This document shows, piece after piece, positions 1 to 7,736 of a stretch of 12,463 nucleotides of DNA; position 1 is the stretch's first letter; each line of letters begins with the position of its first letter. This DNA is from Acidobacteriaceae bacterium (GTDB lineage: Bacteria > Acidobacteriota > Terriglobia > Terriglobales > SbA1), in assembly GCA_003136335.1 (NCBI GenBank), contig PLEA01000604.1:6362-18824 (forward strand), read 5' to 3'. The notes beneath the pieces were generated by a model. That model was given only the letters and a program-made list of their open reading frames with translations. It ran no database searches and was not told the origin of the DNA. The position numbers and the translations under genes are program-made.

Positions 1-1
1 A

Positions 2-1567
2 CAGATGGCCGCGTTTGTCCAGGATGAATGGAAGGTGACTCCGCGCCTCACGCTTACCGTGGGTCTTCGCTATGAATACACCAGCCCGGAAACCGACATT
101 CACGGGCACAGTTACAGCATCATCCCGGGACGCCAGTCCACGAGGTTCCAGAATGCGCCCCTGGGGCTGTTAGTTCCCGGCGATCCCGGAGCGCCGCATG
201 GCTGGTATTTCCCCGATTACAAGGATTTCGCCCCACGTTTCGGTTTTGCCTGGGACCCGTTCGGCAACGGAAAGACCAGCGTCCGCAGTGGCGCGGGCAT
301 GTTCTTCGACACTCTGAACGGATGGATGTCCGACTGGAACAACGGCGTGCTGCCCTGGTGGTCATCGGCCGACCTCTTCTTTCCTGCGGCTCCTGCCAAT
401 GCGCAGAACACGAGCATGGCAATGCCGTACCAGACTGCTGGCGCTCCTGATCCATTCCCCTCCACCCCACCGCCCCAGAATCTCGACTTCGGCGCTGCCG
501 GGTACTTGCCTTTCGGCTTCGGCGATCTCTTTGTCGATCCGCACCTGAAGACGCCCTATGTGTATCAATACAACCTCACGGTGGAGCGGCAACTGGCGAA
601 TGGCTTTATGGCCGAGATAGGTTATTTAGGAAGCTCGTCTCACAAGCTGCTCACCTGGTCCGATATCAATCCCATAATTCCCGGAACCACCAACCGGCTC
701 ATCAACGTGCAGGAGAGGCTAACGGCGCAAACCGGTTTCGCTCCTCTTCCGAACAGCTTCGCCGGCCTGAACAACGCAAACTACAATGCGTTCGAGGCCA
801 GCCTTACCAAGAGAATGGGCGCTGTGCGCTCGGTCGGCTCCATGTTTTTCACTCTGGCGTACACGTGGTCGCACAATCTCGACAACGGGTCGGGATTTAA
901 CCAGCGCACCTCGAATATCCCTTACTTCAACCGGCACGAGCTTTATTCCAATTCGGATTTTGACATGAGAAACCGCCTGGTGCTCAGCGGAGGATGGGAC
1001 CTGCCCTTCGCCGATCTGTGGGCCACTGGTCCTAAGCGCCTGACCCATGGTTGGAGTCTTTACCCCATCTTCTTCGTTCAGTCGGGGATTCCGCTCGACT
1101 TAAATGCAGGCCTCGGCAATCCCCAAGAGGCGGTCCCAGGGCCCTCAGGCGCGGGCGATCCGCAACTGATTCGTCCCGATCAGTTGACCAGTCATGTTCA
1201 GACGTTCGATCCACGGCACCAGCAGACGATCAATGGTCTTACCGGAAATTACTATTTCAATCCGACCGACTTCGCGCCAGACCCTTGCATTGGACTGGGT
1301 ACTTGCCCCCTGGGTTTCTACGGAACGTTCCGGAGGAACTCTTTTGTAGGGCCAAGTCGCGTCAACCTGGACCTGGCACTGGAGAAAGCTACAAACCTCG
1401 TCGGCGACCAAGTGAAGCTGGGCTTCCGGGTTGAGGCCTTTAATATTCTGAATCATACGCAGTTCAAGAACCCCGGGAGCATCAACGTGGGCTCTCCGTC
1501 TCTCGGCTTGGTGTCCACAACCTATGATCCAAGAATCCTGCAGCTTGCTCTGCGGCTAACGTTCTGA
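2..1567 (+). CDS. TonB-dependent outer-membrane receptor, C-terminal part (5' truncated)
   Basis: This is the last 521 codons of a large outer-membrane beta-barrel receptor; the reading frame is open to the left edge, so the plug domain and signal peptide lie outside the window. What is visible: FVQDEWKVTPRLTLTVGLRYEY near the start, the usual barrel strand of Oar-like/CarboxypepD-plug TonB receptors; many alternating aromatic/polar strands such as YNLTVERQLANGFMAEIGYLG and FTLAYTWSHNLDNGSG; and a last segment LQLALRLTF ending in phenylalanine, the typical Bam recognition end of outer-membrane barrels. Such receptors import large or scarce substrates using TonB-ExbBD energy. The methionine at position 5 is internal to the barrel and not a real start. 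It ends 128 bases before an exported amidohydrolase on the same strand, so a shared substrate is possible but unproven. The family assignment is secure; the substrate is unknown. The long Acidobacteriota receptors of this type usually exceed 1000 residues, so about half is probably missing. Confidence 0.9.
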   Translation, partial: QMAAFVQDEWKVTPRLTLTVGLRYEYTSPETDIHGHSYSIIPGRQSTRFQNAPLGLLVPGDPGAPHGWYFPDYKDFAPRFGFAWDPFGNGKTSVRSGAGMFFDTLNGWMSDWNNGVLPWWSSADLFFPAAPANAQNTSMAMPYQTAGAPDPFPSTPPPQNLDFGAAGYLPFGFGDLFVDPHLKTPYVYQYNLTVERQLANGFMAEIGYLGSSSHKLLTWSDINPIIPGTTNRLINVQERLTAQTGFAPLPNSFAGLNNANYNAFEASLTKRMGAVRSVGSMFFTLAYTWSHNLDNGSGFNQRTSNIPYFNRHELYSNSDFDMRNRLVLSGGWDLPFADLWATGPKRLTHGWSLYPIFFVQSGIPLDLNAGLGNPQEAVPGPSGAGDPQLIRPDQLTSHVQTFDPRHQQTINGLTGNYYFNPTDFAPDPCIGLGTCPLGFYGTFRRNSFVGPSRVNLDLALEKATNLVGDQVKLGFRVEAFNILNHTQFKNPGSINVGSPSLGLVSTTYDPRILQLALRLTF

Positions 1568-1684
1568 GTGGCGCAGCCTCGAGACCGAGTGGAGCGTTGT
1601 GGCGCCCGCCAATCGTTCGTGACGCCGGGGGTAAAGTGATCTTCCGATTCCTGAACATAAGAGAGTCATAACTGCCGATCTACG

Positions 1685-1694
1685 AAAGGTGATC
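1685..1694 (+). promoter_or_regulatory. Ribosome binding site deciding a TTG start
   Basis: The sequence AAAGGTGATC lies one base upstream of the TTG codon at 1696. GGTGATC matches the extended complement of the 16S rRNA 3' end (GGAGGTGATC), so this is a good Shine-Dalgarno site although the core GGAGG is reduced to AAAGG. It supports TTG as the start: the next in-frame ATG lies 28 codons later, inside the Tat signal, and would destroy it. Confidence 0.6.
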
Positions 1695-1695
1695 A

Positions 1696-3444
1696 TTGAA
1701 AGACGACAACCGCAAACCCCATTCGCCACTGGAAAACAGTTTTACGCGCCGGCGCTTTCTGAACGGTGGGGCTCTCACGATGGGTGGCGCAGCACTGCCG
1801 GTGCAAGCTTTCGCTAAATTCTCAACGGCAGGCAGTCCTCAACCGGAGTCGTTCCAGCGCACGGAACCCGACTTGATCCTCTACAACGGCCACTTCTGGA
1901 CAGTCGATCCACGACTGCCTCGCGCCCAGGCCGTGGCCGTCAGCGGAGGGCGGTTCGTCGCCGTCGGCTCCAACGACGATGTTCTGCACCTCGCCGCCGG
2001 CCGCACCCGCAAAGTCGACGTGGCGCAGAAAACGGTCCTTCCCGGTTTCATCGACGCGCACACTCATCCTGCCGAGTCGGGACGGCTGCATCTCCGCCAG
2101 GTCGATTGCGATCTTCGTTCTATCGCTGCGATCCAGGCGGCGCTGCGCGAGCGTGCGGCGAAAACTCCTTCAGACCAGTGGGTGTTGGGGTTCAAGTATG
2201 ACGACACCAAGACTTCCGACGGACGCAGGCTCACGCTCCAGGATCTGGACGCCGCCGTTCCCGACCATCCCGTGCTGGTAACCCACCGAGGCGGCCATGA
2301 AGCTTTCGCGAATTCGGCTGCCTTGAAGCTGGCCAAGGTTGACGAGACTACGCCCAATCCTACGGGAGGACAATTCGAGCACGATTCGGCCGGTCATCTC
2401 AGCGGCCGCATCAATGAGCGCGCAATCGAGCCTTTTAACAAAGTGATTCCCTCGATCAATACCCGGGATGACTACCGTGAAGGCGTGAAGCTCATTGCCA
2501 AGATGATGACCAGGACGGGCATCACGTCGGTCGGCGATGCACTCGGCAGCCCGGAGGATTTGCAGGCCTACCAGGACGCGCGCGACAGCGGCGACTTGCT
2601 CTTCCGGGTTTATTGCTTCATTCATTCCTCTTCGATTGATCGCATGATCGCCGCCGGTGTGAGAACTGGTTTCGGAGACGAATGGGTGCGCGTGGGCGGC
2701 ATGAAGCAGGTGGCGGATGGCGCAATCTCGGGACGCACTGCCCGGCTGTCGCAACCCTATGTCGGTCACCCCAATGACTACGGAACTTTTTCGGCGACCG
2801 AAGAAGAGCTGTACGAGTACGGACACAAAGCTTACGCTGCCGGCTGGCAATTAGGCACGCACGCGAACGGCGACGTTGCGATCGAAAGAGTATTGAACGT
2901 CTACGAACGTATCAATCGCGAAATTCCACGAAAAGATCCGCGCTTCCGGATCGAACATTGCTCCGTGATCAACGATTCGATTATCCAACGCATGCGCTCC
3001 TTGCACGTGATCCCGACTCCATTCTCGACGTACGTCTATTACCATGGCGAGAAGATGCAGTACTACGGTGAGGAACGACTCAAGCACATGTTCGCCTTGC
3101 GCACTTTTCTCGACGCGGGCCTGCGTCCGACTCAGGCTTCGGATTACCCGCCGGGAGAATTTCCTGCAATGATGGCGTTGCAATCGGAAGTTACGCGTAC
3201 GGATATGAACGGGCGCGTTTGGGGTGCCAACCAGTGCATCAGCGTCGAAGAAGCGATCTTTGTCGGTACCGTGAACGGCGCTTACGCTTCTTTCGAAGAG
3301 AATCTGAAAGGCTCGATCGAGCCCGGCAAGTTGGCGGATCTGGTTGTGCTCGGACGCGATCCCTTCAAGGAAGACCCTTCCACTCTGGTCACGATTCCGG
3401 TTGAGCGCACGATGGTGGGCGGCACGTGGGTTTACGAATCATGA
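1696..3444 (+). CDS. Tat-exported amidohydrolase, YtcJ/Amidohydro_3-like
   Basis: A 582-residue metal-dependent hydrolase of the amidohydrolase superfamily (Amidohydro_3/YtcJ-like), predicted to act in the periplasm. The start is TTG. A Tat signal is visible: TRRRFLNG at residues 17-24, a short hydrophobic stretch rich in G and A, and a likely cleavage after AFA at 38-40. The mature part begins with the small beta-sandwich (ILYNGHFWTVDP) and continues into the TIM barrel. Metal-site motifs are complete: DAHTHP with H122 and H124, THANGD with H389, RIEHC with H421, and ASDYPPG with D483. K337 in MKQVADG is a candidate bridging or catalytic lysine. The C-terminal NLKGSIEPGKLADLVVLGRDPF is the standard return to the beta-sandwich. 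Members act on N-acyl, amide or cyclic C-N bonds, but the substrate cannot be read from sequence. An exported member is less usual than a cytosolic one. It stops 25 bases before the next gene and is probably co-transcribed with it. Confidence 0.9.
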   Translation: MKDDNRKPHSPLENSFTRRRFLNGGALTMGGAALPVQAFAKFSTAGSPQPESFQRTEPDLILYNGHFWTVDPRLPRAQAVAVSGGRFVAVGSNDDVLHLAAGRTRKVDVAQKTVLPGFIDAHTHPAESGRLHLRQVDCDLRSIAAIQAALRERAAKTPSDQWVLGFKYDDTKTSDGRRLTLQDLDAAVPDHPVLVTHRGGHEAFANSAALKLAKVDETTPNPTGGQFEHDSAGHLSGRINERAIEPFNKVIPSINTRDDYREGVKLIAKMMTRTGITSVGDALGSPEDLQAYQDARDSGDLLFRVYCFIHSSSIDRMIAAGVRTGFGDEWVRVGGMKQVADGAISGRTARLSQPYVGHPNDYGTFSATEEELYEYGHKAYAAGWQLGTHANGDVAIERVLNVYERINREIPRKDPRFRIEHCSVINDSIIQRMRSLHVIPTPFSTYVYYHGEKMQYYGEERLKHMFALRTFLDAGLRPTQASDYPPGEFPAMMALQSEVTRTDMNGRVWGANQCISVEEAIFVGTVNGAYASFEENLKGSIEPGKLADLVVLGRDPFKEDPSTLVTIPVERTMVGGTWVYES

Positions 3445-3469
3445 TCCTCAGTATCCGCATGAGGACGCA

Positions 3470-5419
3470 ATGAGCCAGGAAAAGCAAGATCGAAAGCTCG
3501 GCATGCAACAGGAAATCACGCGCCGCGATTTTCTGAATGGCGTGAGCATCGCGGTGGGAACTTCGCTGCTGGCCACAAATCCGTTGTGGCTGGAGGCTTT
3601 CGGCATTCCCCAGTCCCCGTTTGCTCCGGAAAAGGATCCCAACTATTACCCGCCGGCCAAAACCGGAATGCGCGGGAGTCACGACGGCTCATGGGAAGTT
3701 GCCCATGCCTTGCGCGATGGCACCGAATGGCCCGACCCCATTGCCGACCACGAGTCTTACGACCTGATCGTTGTCGGAGCCGGCATCAGTGGCCTGGCGG
3801 CCGCGTACTTTTACCGTAAGTCCGCGGGAGCCAATGCTCGCATCCTGCTCCTCGACAACCACGACGATTTCGGCGGGCACGCCAAGCGCAACGAGTTCCA
3901 GGCCGGCCAGCGCCTGCTTCTCGGCTATGGGGGCACACAGTCTATCGAGGCGCCGGCCCATTACAGCAAGGAGGCGATCGGTCTTTTCAAGGAACTGGGG
4001 ATCGACGTGCAGCGTTTCTACAAATACTACGATCAGAAGTTGTACGAGTCGATGAAACTGGGAGAATCCACATTCTTCGACAAAGAGACGTTCGGTGTGG
4101 ATCGACTCGTGGCCGAAGCCGGTCTGCATTACTTCGGTCCGACATTCACCGCGGAGACCGCGGCTCAGCTGCCCATCGCCGAAGCCGCCCAGCACGACAT
4201 CCTTCGTCTCCAAGTAACCACGATCGACTACCTTCCCGGCCTCACGCCGGAGCAGAAACGCGCCAAGCTGATCAAGACCAGCTACAAGGATTTCCTTCTG
4301 AATTACGTCAAAGTACATCCCGATGTGGTCAAGGTTTTCCAGACCGCGCCCCACGATTTGTACGGCGTTGGTGTCGATGCCGTGTCAGCCTACGACTGTG
4401 GCCGATACGGTTATCCCGGTTTCAAGGGCATCACTCTTCCCAAGCGTCATCGCGAAGACGACCAGGAAGAGGAAGAACCCTATATCTTCCATTTCCCCGA
4501 CGGCAATGCTTCCATCGCAAGAATGCTGGTGCGCTCGCTGGTGCCCGGCGTTCTGCCCGGCAACACCATGGAAGACATCGTCACTGCACGGGCGAATTAT
4601 GCCCGCCTCGACGATCCTGCCTCCCGGGTTCGCGTCCGCTTGAATAGCACGGCCGTGCGGGCGAAGCATGTCGGTGATCCTGCGGCCGCCAAAGAAGTGG
4701 AGGTCACATATGTTCGCGGTGGACAGGCCCACCGAGTCCGCGCCGGCCATTGCGTGCTCGCCTGTTACAACATGACTGTCCCCTATCTGTGCCCCGAGAT
4801 GTCCGACAAACAAAAGGGATCGCTGGCCTATTGCGTGAAGATTCCTCTTGTCTACACGAATGTGCAAATCAGCAATTGGAGGTCCTTCCAGAAACTCGGG
4901 ATCAACGGCGTCTACGCACCGGGAGCCTACTTCAGCAATGTGACGCTGGATTTTCCGGTCTCAATGGGCGACTACCAGTTTCCCAGTGCGCCCGATGAAT
5001 CTTGCCTGTTGCATCTGCTTCGGACTCCGTGCAGGCCCGGTCTGTCCTGCAAAGATCAATATCGAGCTGGGCGCTACGAACTAGTTAGCACGCAGTTCGA
5101 AACTTTCGAGCGCCAGGTTCGCGATCAACTTGGCCGGATGCTTTCCGCCGGGGGCTTCGATCCCGCTCGCGACATTCAAGCCATCACTGTCAACCGCTGG
5201 CCCCACGGATATGCCTATGAGTACAACTCGCTGTTCGAACCCATTGACCGGCCCGCCTCCGAGCGCCCGTGCGTAATTGGGCGCCAGCCATTCGGTCGCA
5301 TCCACATTGCCAATTCCGACGCCGATGGCCATGCCTATACCAACATAGCCATTGACCAGGGCCATCGCGCTGTCTCCGAGATAGTAGGCAGCCGGAAGCT
5401 TGCAGTTCCGAAGGCATAG
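3470..5419 (+). CDS. Tat-exported FAD-dependent oxidoreductase, SpdH-like (paralog 1)
   Basis: A 649-residue flavoprotein. The ATG at 3470 is preceded by GAGG at 3461-3464 and puts the Tat motif TRRDFLNG at residues 17-24, so it is preferred over the longer open frame that runs back into the amidohydrolase gene. A hydrophobic region follows (SIAVGTSLLA); the cleavage site is unclear. A conserved stretch TGMRGSH..EVAHALRDG precedes the Rossmann fold: GAGISG at 103-108, and LLLDNHDDFGGHAKRNEF, where the acidic residue after the second strand should hold the FAD ribose. FHFPDGNASIARML begins at 340, NRWPHGYAYEYN around 575-586, and GRIHIANSDADGHAYTNIAI is a C-terminal FAD-contacting segment. The overall pattern resembles proteins annotated as spermidine dehydrogenase/NAD(P)-binding proteins; the classical Serratia enzyme carries FAD and heme. 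Substrate and electron acceptor are not shown here. It has an acidic loop (DDQEEEE) before residue 340 that paralog 2 lacks. Oxidoreductase status is secure, polyamine oxidation only suggested. Confidence 0.85.
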   Translation: MSQEKQDRKLGMQQEITRRDFLNGVSIAVGTSLLATNPLWLEAFGIPQSPFAPEKDPNYYPPAKTGMRGSHDGSWEVAHALRDGTEWPDPIADHESYDLIVVGAGISGLAAAYFYRKSAGANARILLLDNHDDFGGHAKRNEFQAGQRLLLGYGGTQSIEAPAHYSKEAIGLFKELGIDVQRFYKYYDQKLYESMKLGESTFFDKETFGVDRLVAEAGLHYFGPTFTAETAAQLPIAEAAQHDILRLQVTTIDYLPGLTPEQKRAKLIKTSYKDFLLNYVKVHPDVVKVFQTAPHDLYGVGVDAVSAYDCGRYGYPGFKGITLPKRHREDDQEEEEPYIFHFPDGNASIARMLVRSLVPGVLPGNTMEDIVTARANYARLDDPASRVRVRLNSTAVRAKHVGDPAAAKEVEVTYVRGGQAHRVRAGHCVLACYNMTVPYLCPEMSDKQKGSLAYCVKIPLVYTNVQISNWRSFQKLGINGVYAPGAYFSNVTLDFPVSMGDYQFPSAPDESCLLHLLRTPCRPGLSCKDQYRAGRYELVSTQFETFERQVRDQLGRMLSAGGFDPARDIQAITVNRWPHGYAYEYNSLFEPIDRPASERPCVIGRQPFGRIHIANSDADGHAYTNIAIDQGHRAVSEIVGSRKLAVPKA

Positions 5420-5426
5420 GACTTCC

Positions 5427-7406
5427 ATGAACAAGAACGAAAACAACCGCGCCCGCCGCGAGCGCGAGCTCGGCATGCGCCGCGCCATCACCCGCAGGGA
5501 TTTTCTGAACGGAATTGCCGTCGGAGCGGGGAGCACGCTCGCCAGCGCTTGGCTGCCAGGTCTCACCCTCGCAGCCGAAACAGCCCACTTTGCGCAAGAT
5601 GCGCCCGGATACAATCCTGCCGCTCTTACTGGCATGCGCGGCAGTCACCCGGGAGCCTTTGAGGTTGCGCACGCACTGCGTGACGGCAATTTCTGGGAGA
5701 CCACGGGCAAACCGGTCGACACGCACGAAACCTACGATCTCATCGTCGTCGGCGCCGGCATGAGCGGACTCGCCGCCGCTTACTTCTACCGCAAGCAGGC
5801 TGGGTCGTCAGCCCGCATCCTTATTCTCGATAATCATGACGATTTCGGTGGTCACGCCAAGCGCAACGAGTTTCGCCCGGGCGGCCGACTGCTCCTTGCC
5901 AACGGCGGAACCGTCGCTATCGAATCTCCTTTTCCCTACAGCCAGGAAGCGCGGGGCCTGCTCACCGAACTTGGCATCGATCCTCCCGCGCTGGAAAAGA
6001 AGTGCATCGACCGCGATGTCTATCGCGGCCTCGGGTCCAGTTATTTTTTCGACAAGGAAACCTTCGGCGTCGACCGTCTCGTCATCGGCGTTCCCGGTGG
6101 TTCCTACGGCTCCCCGGCTGCGCCCGGAAGCAAGGCGTGGCCCGAATTCCTGGCCAAGACGCCGTTCTCGGCCGAAGGTCAGCGCGATATCACTCGCATC
6201 CAGGAAGAGAAAGTCGATTACATGCCGGGCGTGCCCCAAGCGGAGAAGAAAGCTCGCCTCTCGCGCATGAGCTACAAGGACTTCCTCCTAAATGTCGTCA
6301 AAGCCCGTCCCGATGTGATCCCTTTCTACCAGACACGCACTCATGGGCTCTACGGCATCGGAATCGATGCGGTGCCGGCACTCGATTGCTGGGCGGTAAA
6401 CTTTCCCGGCTTCCAGGGCCTGGATCTCGATCGCGTCCCGTCGAAGGGCCTCACGTTCACAGCGCTCGGAGAAGTTACGCCGCAAGAGCGCTATCACTTT
6501 CACTTCCCCGACGGCAACGCCTCCATCGCAAGAATGCTGGTGCGGTCGTTAATTCCAGGCTCGATCCCCGGCAATACGGCCGAGGACATTGTCACAGCCA
6601 AGGTGGATTATGCCCGTCTCGACAGCAGCGGCTCGCCCATCCGCATGCGTCTGAGCAGCACGGCTGTCGGAGTAAGGCATGTGGGCGATGTTGCGTCCGC
6701 TAAGGAAGTAGAAGTCACCTACGGACGCGAGAACAGGGCTTACACGGCGCGCAGCAAAGGTGTCGTCCTCGCCTGCTGGAACATGGTCATCCCTTACCTC
6801 TGCGAGGAACTGCCGGCAAAACAGAAAGAAGCGCTGCACTACGGAGTGAAGGTGCCGCTGGTCTACACCGTCGTGGCTATCAGCAAATGGTCGTCGTTCC
6901 ACAAGCTGGGCATTCGCGGTGCGTCCTGCCCCGGCATGTATCACTCCTCAGTGAATCTCGATCAGCCCGTGAACATCGGAGACTACAAGTGTTCGCATTC
7001 ACCCGAAGAGCCGATATTGGTGCGCATGTTGCGCACGCCCTGCCAGCCAGGCTTGTCCGCTCGTGACCAGCAGCGCGCCGGACACTACGAACTGCTGGCC
7101 ACTCCGTTTGAAACCTTCGAGCGGAATATCCGTGACCAACTGGAACGTGTGCTCGGTGGAGGTGGATTTGACCCCGCGCGCGACATCGAGGCCATTACCG
7201 TCAACCGCTGGCCCCACGGTTATGCCTACGAGTACAACCCGCTGTGGGACCCGGACTGGCCCACAGGCCAGCGCCCTTGCGACATCGCGCGCCAGCGTCA
7301 CGGAAGAATTACCATTGCCAATTCCGACGCTGCCGCGGCCGCCTATACCGACCAGGCCATCGATCAGGGCTACCGGGCAGTGCAGGAACTGTTGTCATTG
7401 AGCTGA
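5427..7406 (+). CDS. Tat-exported FAD-dependent oxidoreductase, SpdH-like (paralog 2)
   Basis: A 659-residue paralog of the preceding gene. The ATG at 5427 lies seven bases after the upstream stop, and TAGGA at 5417-5421, overlapping that stop codon, serves as ribosome binding site, so translation is probably coupled. The Tat motif TRRDFLNG is at residues 22-29, with a plausible signal-peptidase site after LAA at 48-50. The Rossmann GAGMSG is at 109-114, followed by LILDNHDDFGGHAKRNEF. FHFPDGNASIARML begins at 358, W595 opens WPHGYAYEYN, and GRITIANSDAAAAAYTDQAI lies near the end. Against paralog 1 it has an extra segment after FGVDRLV (GGSYGSPAAPGSKAWPEF), replaces the acidic loop, and carries AYTDQAI for AYTNIAI at the C-terminus. 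The core is conserved and surface loops differ, which suggests separate substrates or a heteromeric partnership rather than a decaying copy. No frameshift or stop was seen. It is the last gene of the apparent operon. Confidence 0.85.
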   Translation: MNKNENNRARRERELGMRRAITRRDFLNGIAVGAGSTLASAWLPGLTLAAETAHFAQDAPGYNPAALTGMRGSHPGAFEVAHALRDGNFWETTGKPVDTHETYDLIVVGAGMSGLAAAYFYRKQAGSSARILILDNHDDFGGHAKRNEFRPGGRLLLANGGTVAIESPFPYSQEARGLLTELGIDPPALEKKCIDRDVYRGLGSSYFFDKETFGVDRLVIGVPGGSYGSPAAPGSKAWPEFLAKTPFSAEGQRDITRIQEEKVDYMPGVPQAEKKARLSRMSYKDFLLNVVKARPDVIPFYQTRTHGLYGIGIDAVPALDCWAVNFPGFQGLDLDRVPSKGLTFTALGEVTPQERYHFHFPDGNASIARMLVRSLIPGSIPGNTAEDIVTAKVDYARLDSSGSPIRMRLSSTAVGVRHVGDVASAKEVEVTYGRENRAYTARSKGVVLACWNMVIPYLCEELPAKQKEALHYGVKVPLVYTVVAISKWSSFHKLGIRGASCPGMYHSSVNLDQPVNIGDYKCSHSPEEPILVRMLRTPCQPGLSARDQQRAGHYELLATPFETFERNIRDQLERVLGGGGFDPARDIEAITVNRWPHGYAYEYNPLWDPDWPTGQRPCDIARQRHGRITIANSDAAAAAYTDQAIDQGYRAVQELLSLS

Positions 7407-7484
7407 CCAAGGACCAAAGGTATGTTTGGGCACACCGGCTAAGAATGACTCCGACGATATAAATCCTAGACCATTCCCGGTATC

Positions 7485-7504
7485 TGCGTCACACCGGCGT
7501 CACA
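7485..7504 (+). repeat. Compound direct repeat, copy A
   Basis: The 20-base sequence TGCGTCACACCGGCGTCACA occurs identically here and at 7663-7682. Each copy is internally a direct repeat: GCGTCACA, spacer CCG, GCGTCACA, giving an 11-base period close to one helical turn. The copies start 178 bases apart, close to 17 turns of 10.5 bases. Because both neighbours converge here, a promoter operator is not the obvious role; a dispersed REP-like element or a protein-binding site are alternatives. Confidence 0.75.
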
Positions 7505-7642
7505 GTCGAGCCTTGGGTTCTTGCAAACAACTGAAAAGAGGAGCTTGCGGCAGCCGGACCGGTAAGCCGAATTCGCCGGGTCACGTTGCAAACAAACAAC
7601 TTATTTAGAATCAGTCGCCGTGAAGTGTCAATGATGTCAACT

Positions 7643-7663
7643 TTGGCAGCGATGCCAGGTTTT
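7643..7663 (+). terminator. Possible weak intrinsic terminator or structured RNA hairpin
   Basis: TGGCA (7644-7648) and TGCCA (7653-7657) form a perfect five-pair stem closed by GCGA, a GNRA-type tetraloop, and GG then TTTT follow at 7658-7663. On the plus strand this has the layout of a short intrinsic terminator for the upstream operon, although it lies about 240 bases after the last stop and the T run is short. It directly abuts repeat copy B. The hairpin is clear; its function is uncertain. Confidence 0.3.
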
Positions 7664-7682
7664 GCGTCACACCGGCGTCACA
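7663..7682 (+). repeat. Compound direct repeat, copy B
   Basis: Second exact copy of the 20-base element at 7485-7504. This copy is itself bracketed by an 8-base direct repeat, TTTGGCAG, at 7642-7649 and 7684-7691. Flanking sequence outside the 20 bases does not match copy A, so the duplicated unit is short and sharply bounded. Confidence 0.75.
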
Positions 7683-7736
7683 ATTTGGCAGTCCGAGACG
7701 ATTGGGGTAGAGGCGTCGCAACTGCGCCCCGGTTTA

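Larger units (their letters stand above)
7407..7736. other. Convergent intergenic gap with repeats, no convincing gene
   Basis: This 330-base gap separates the end of the plus-strand oxidoreductase operon from the end of the minus-strand SNF2 gene. It contains two exact copies of a 20-base element, a shorter 9-base match to its core (CACACCGGC at 7431-7439), a hairpin followed by T residues, and two copies of TTGCAAACAA (7521-7530, 7586-7595). Short open frames here (60-66 codons) have no recognisable product, no good ribosome binding site, and read through the repeats, so they were not called. Confidence 0.6.

Noticed and set aside
2170..2850. 226-codon open frame on the minus strand inside the amidohydrolase gene
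   Set aside because: It is antisense to a gene with complete metal-site motifs, shows no recognisable domain, and such shadows are expected in GC-rich DNA.
3344..3469. Upstream extension of oxidoreductase 1 into the amidohydrolase gene
   Set aside because: It would bury the Tat signal about 58 residues in and overlap the amidohydrolase coding end; the ATG at 3470 has a GAGG site and correct signal placement.
3689..4354. 221-codon minus-strand open frame inside oxidoreductase 1
   Set aside because: Antisense to conserved FAD-binding sequence, with no family resemblance; a codon-bias shadow. The same holds for the 184-codon frame at 5081-5635.
5400..5426. Upstream start for oxidoreductase 2 overlapping the end of paralog 1
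   Set aside because: The ATG at 5427 has a spaced AGGA and matches the n-region of paralog 1.
7485..7504. CRP/FNR-type operator, because TGTGA appears twice on the minus strand
   Set aside because: The two TGTGA are in direct, not inverted, orientation, so the palindromic TGTGA-N6-TCACA site is absent, and no promoter faces this gap.
7485..7682. CRISPR array
   Set aside because: Only two full copies, 20 bases long, with a 158-base spacer and no cas gene.
7710..7730. Hairpin GAGGCG/CGCCCC as terminator of the SNF2 gene
   Set aside because: The stem depends on a mismatch or G-U pair and no T run follows on the minus strand.
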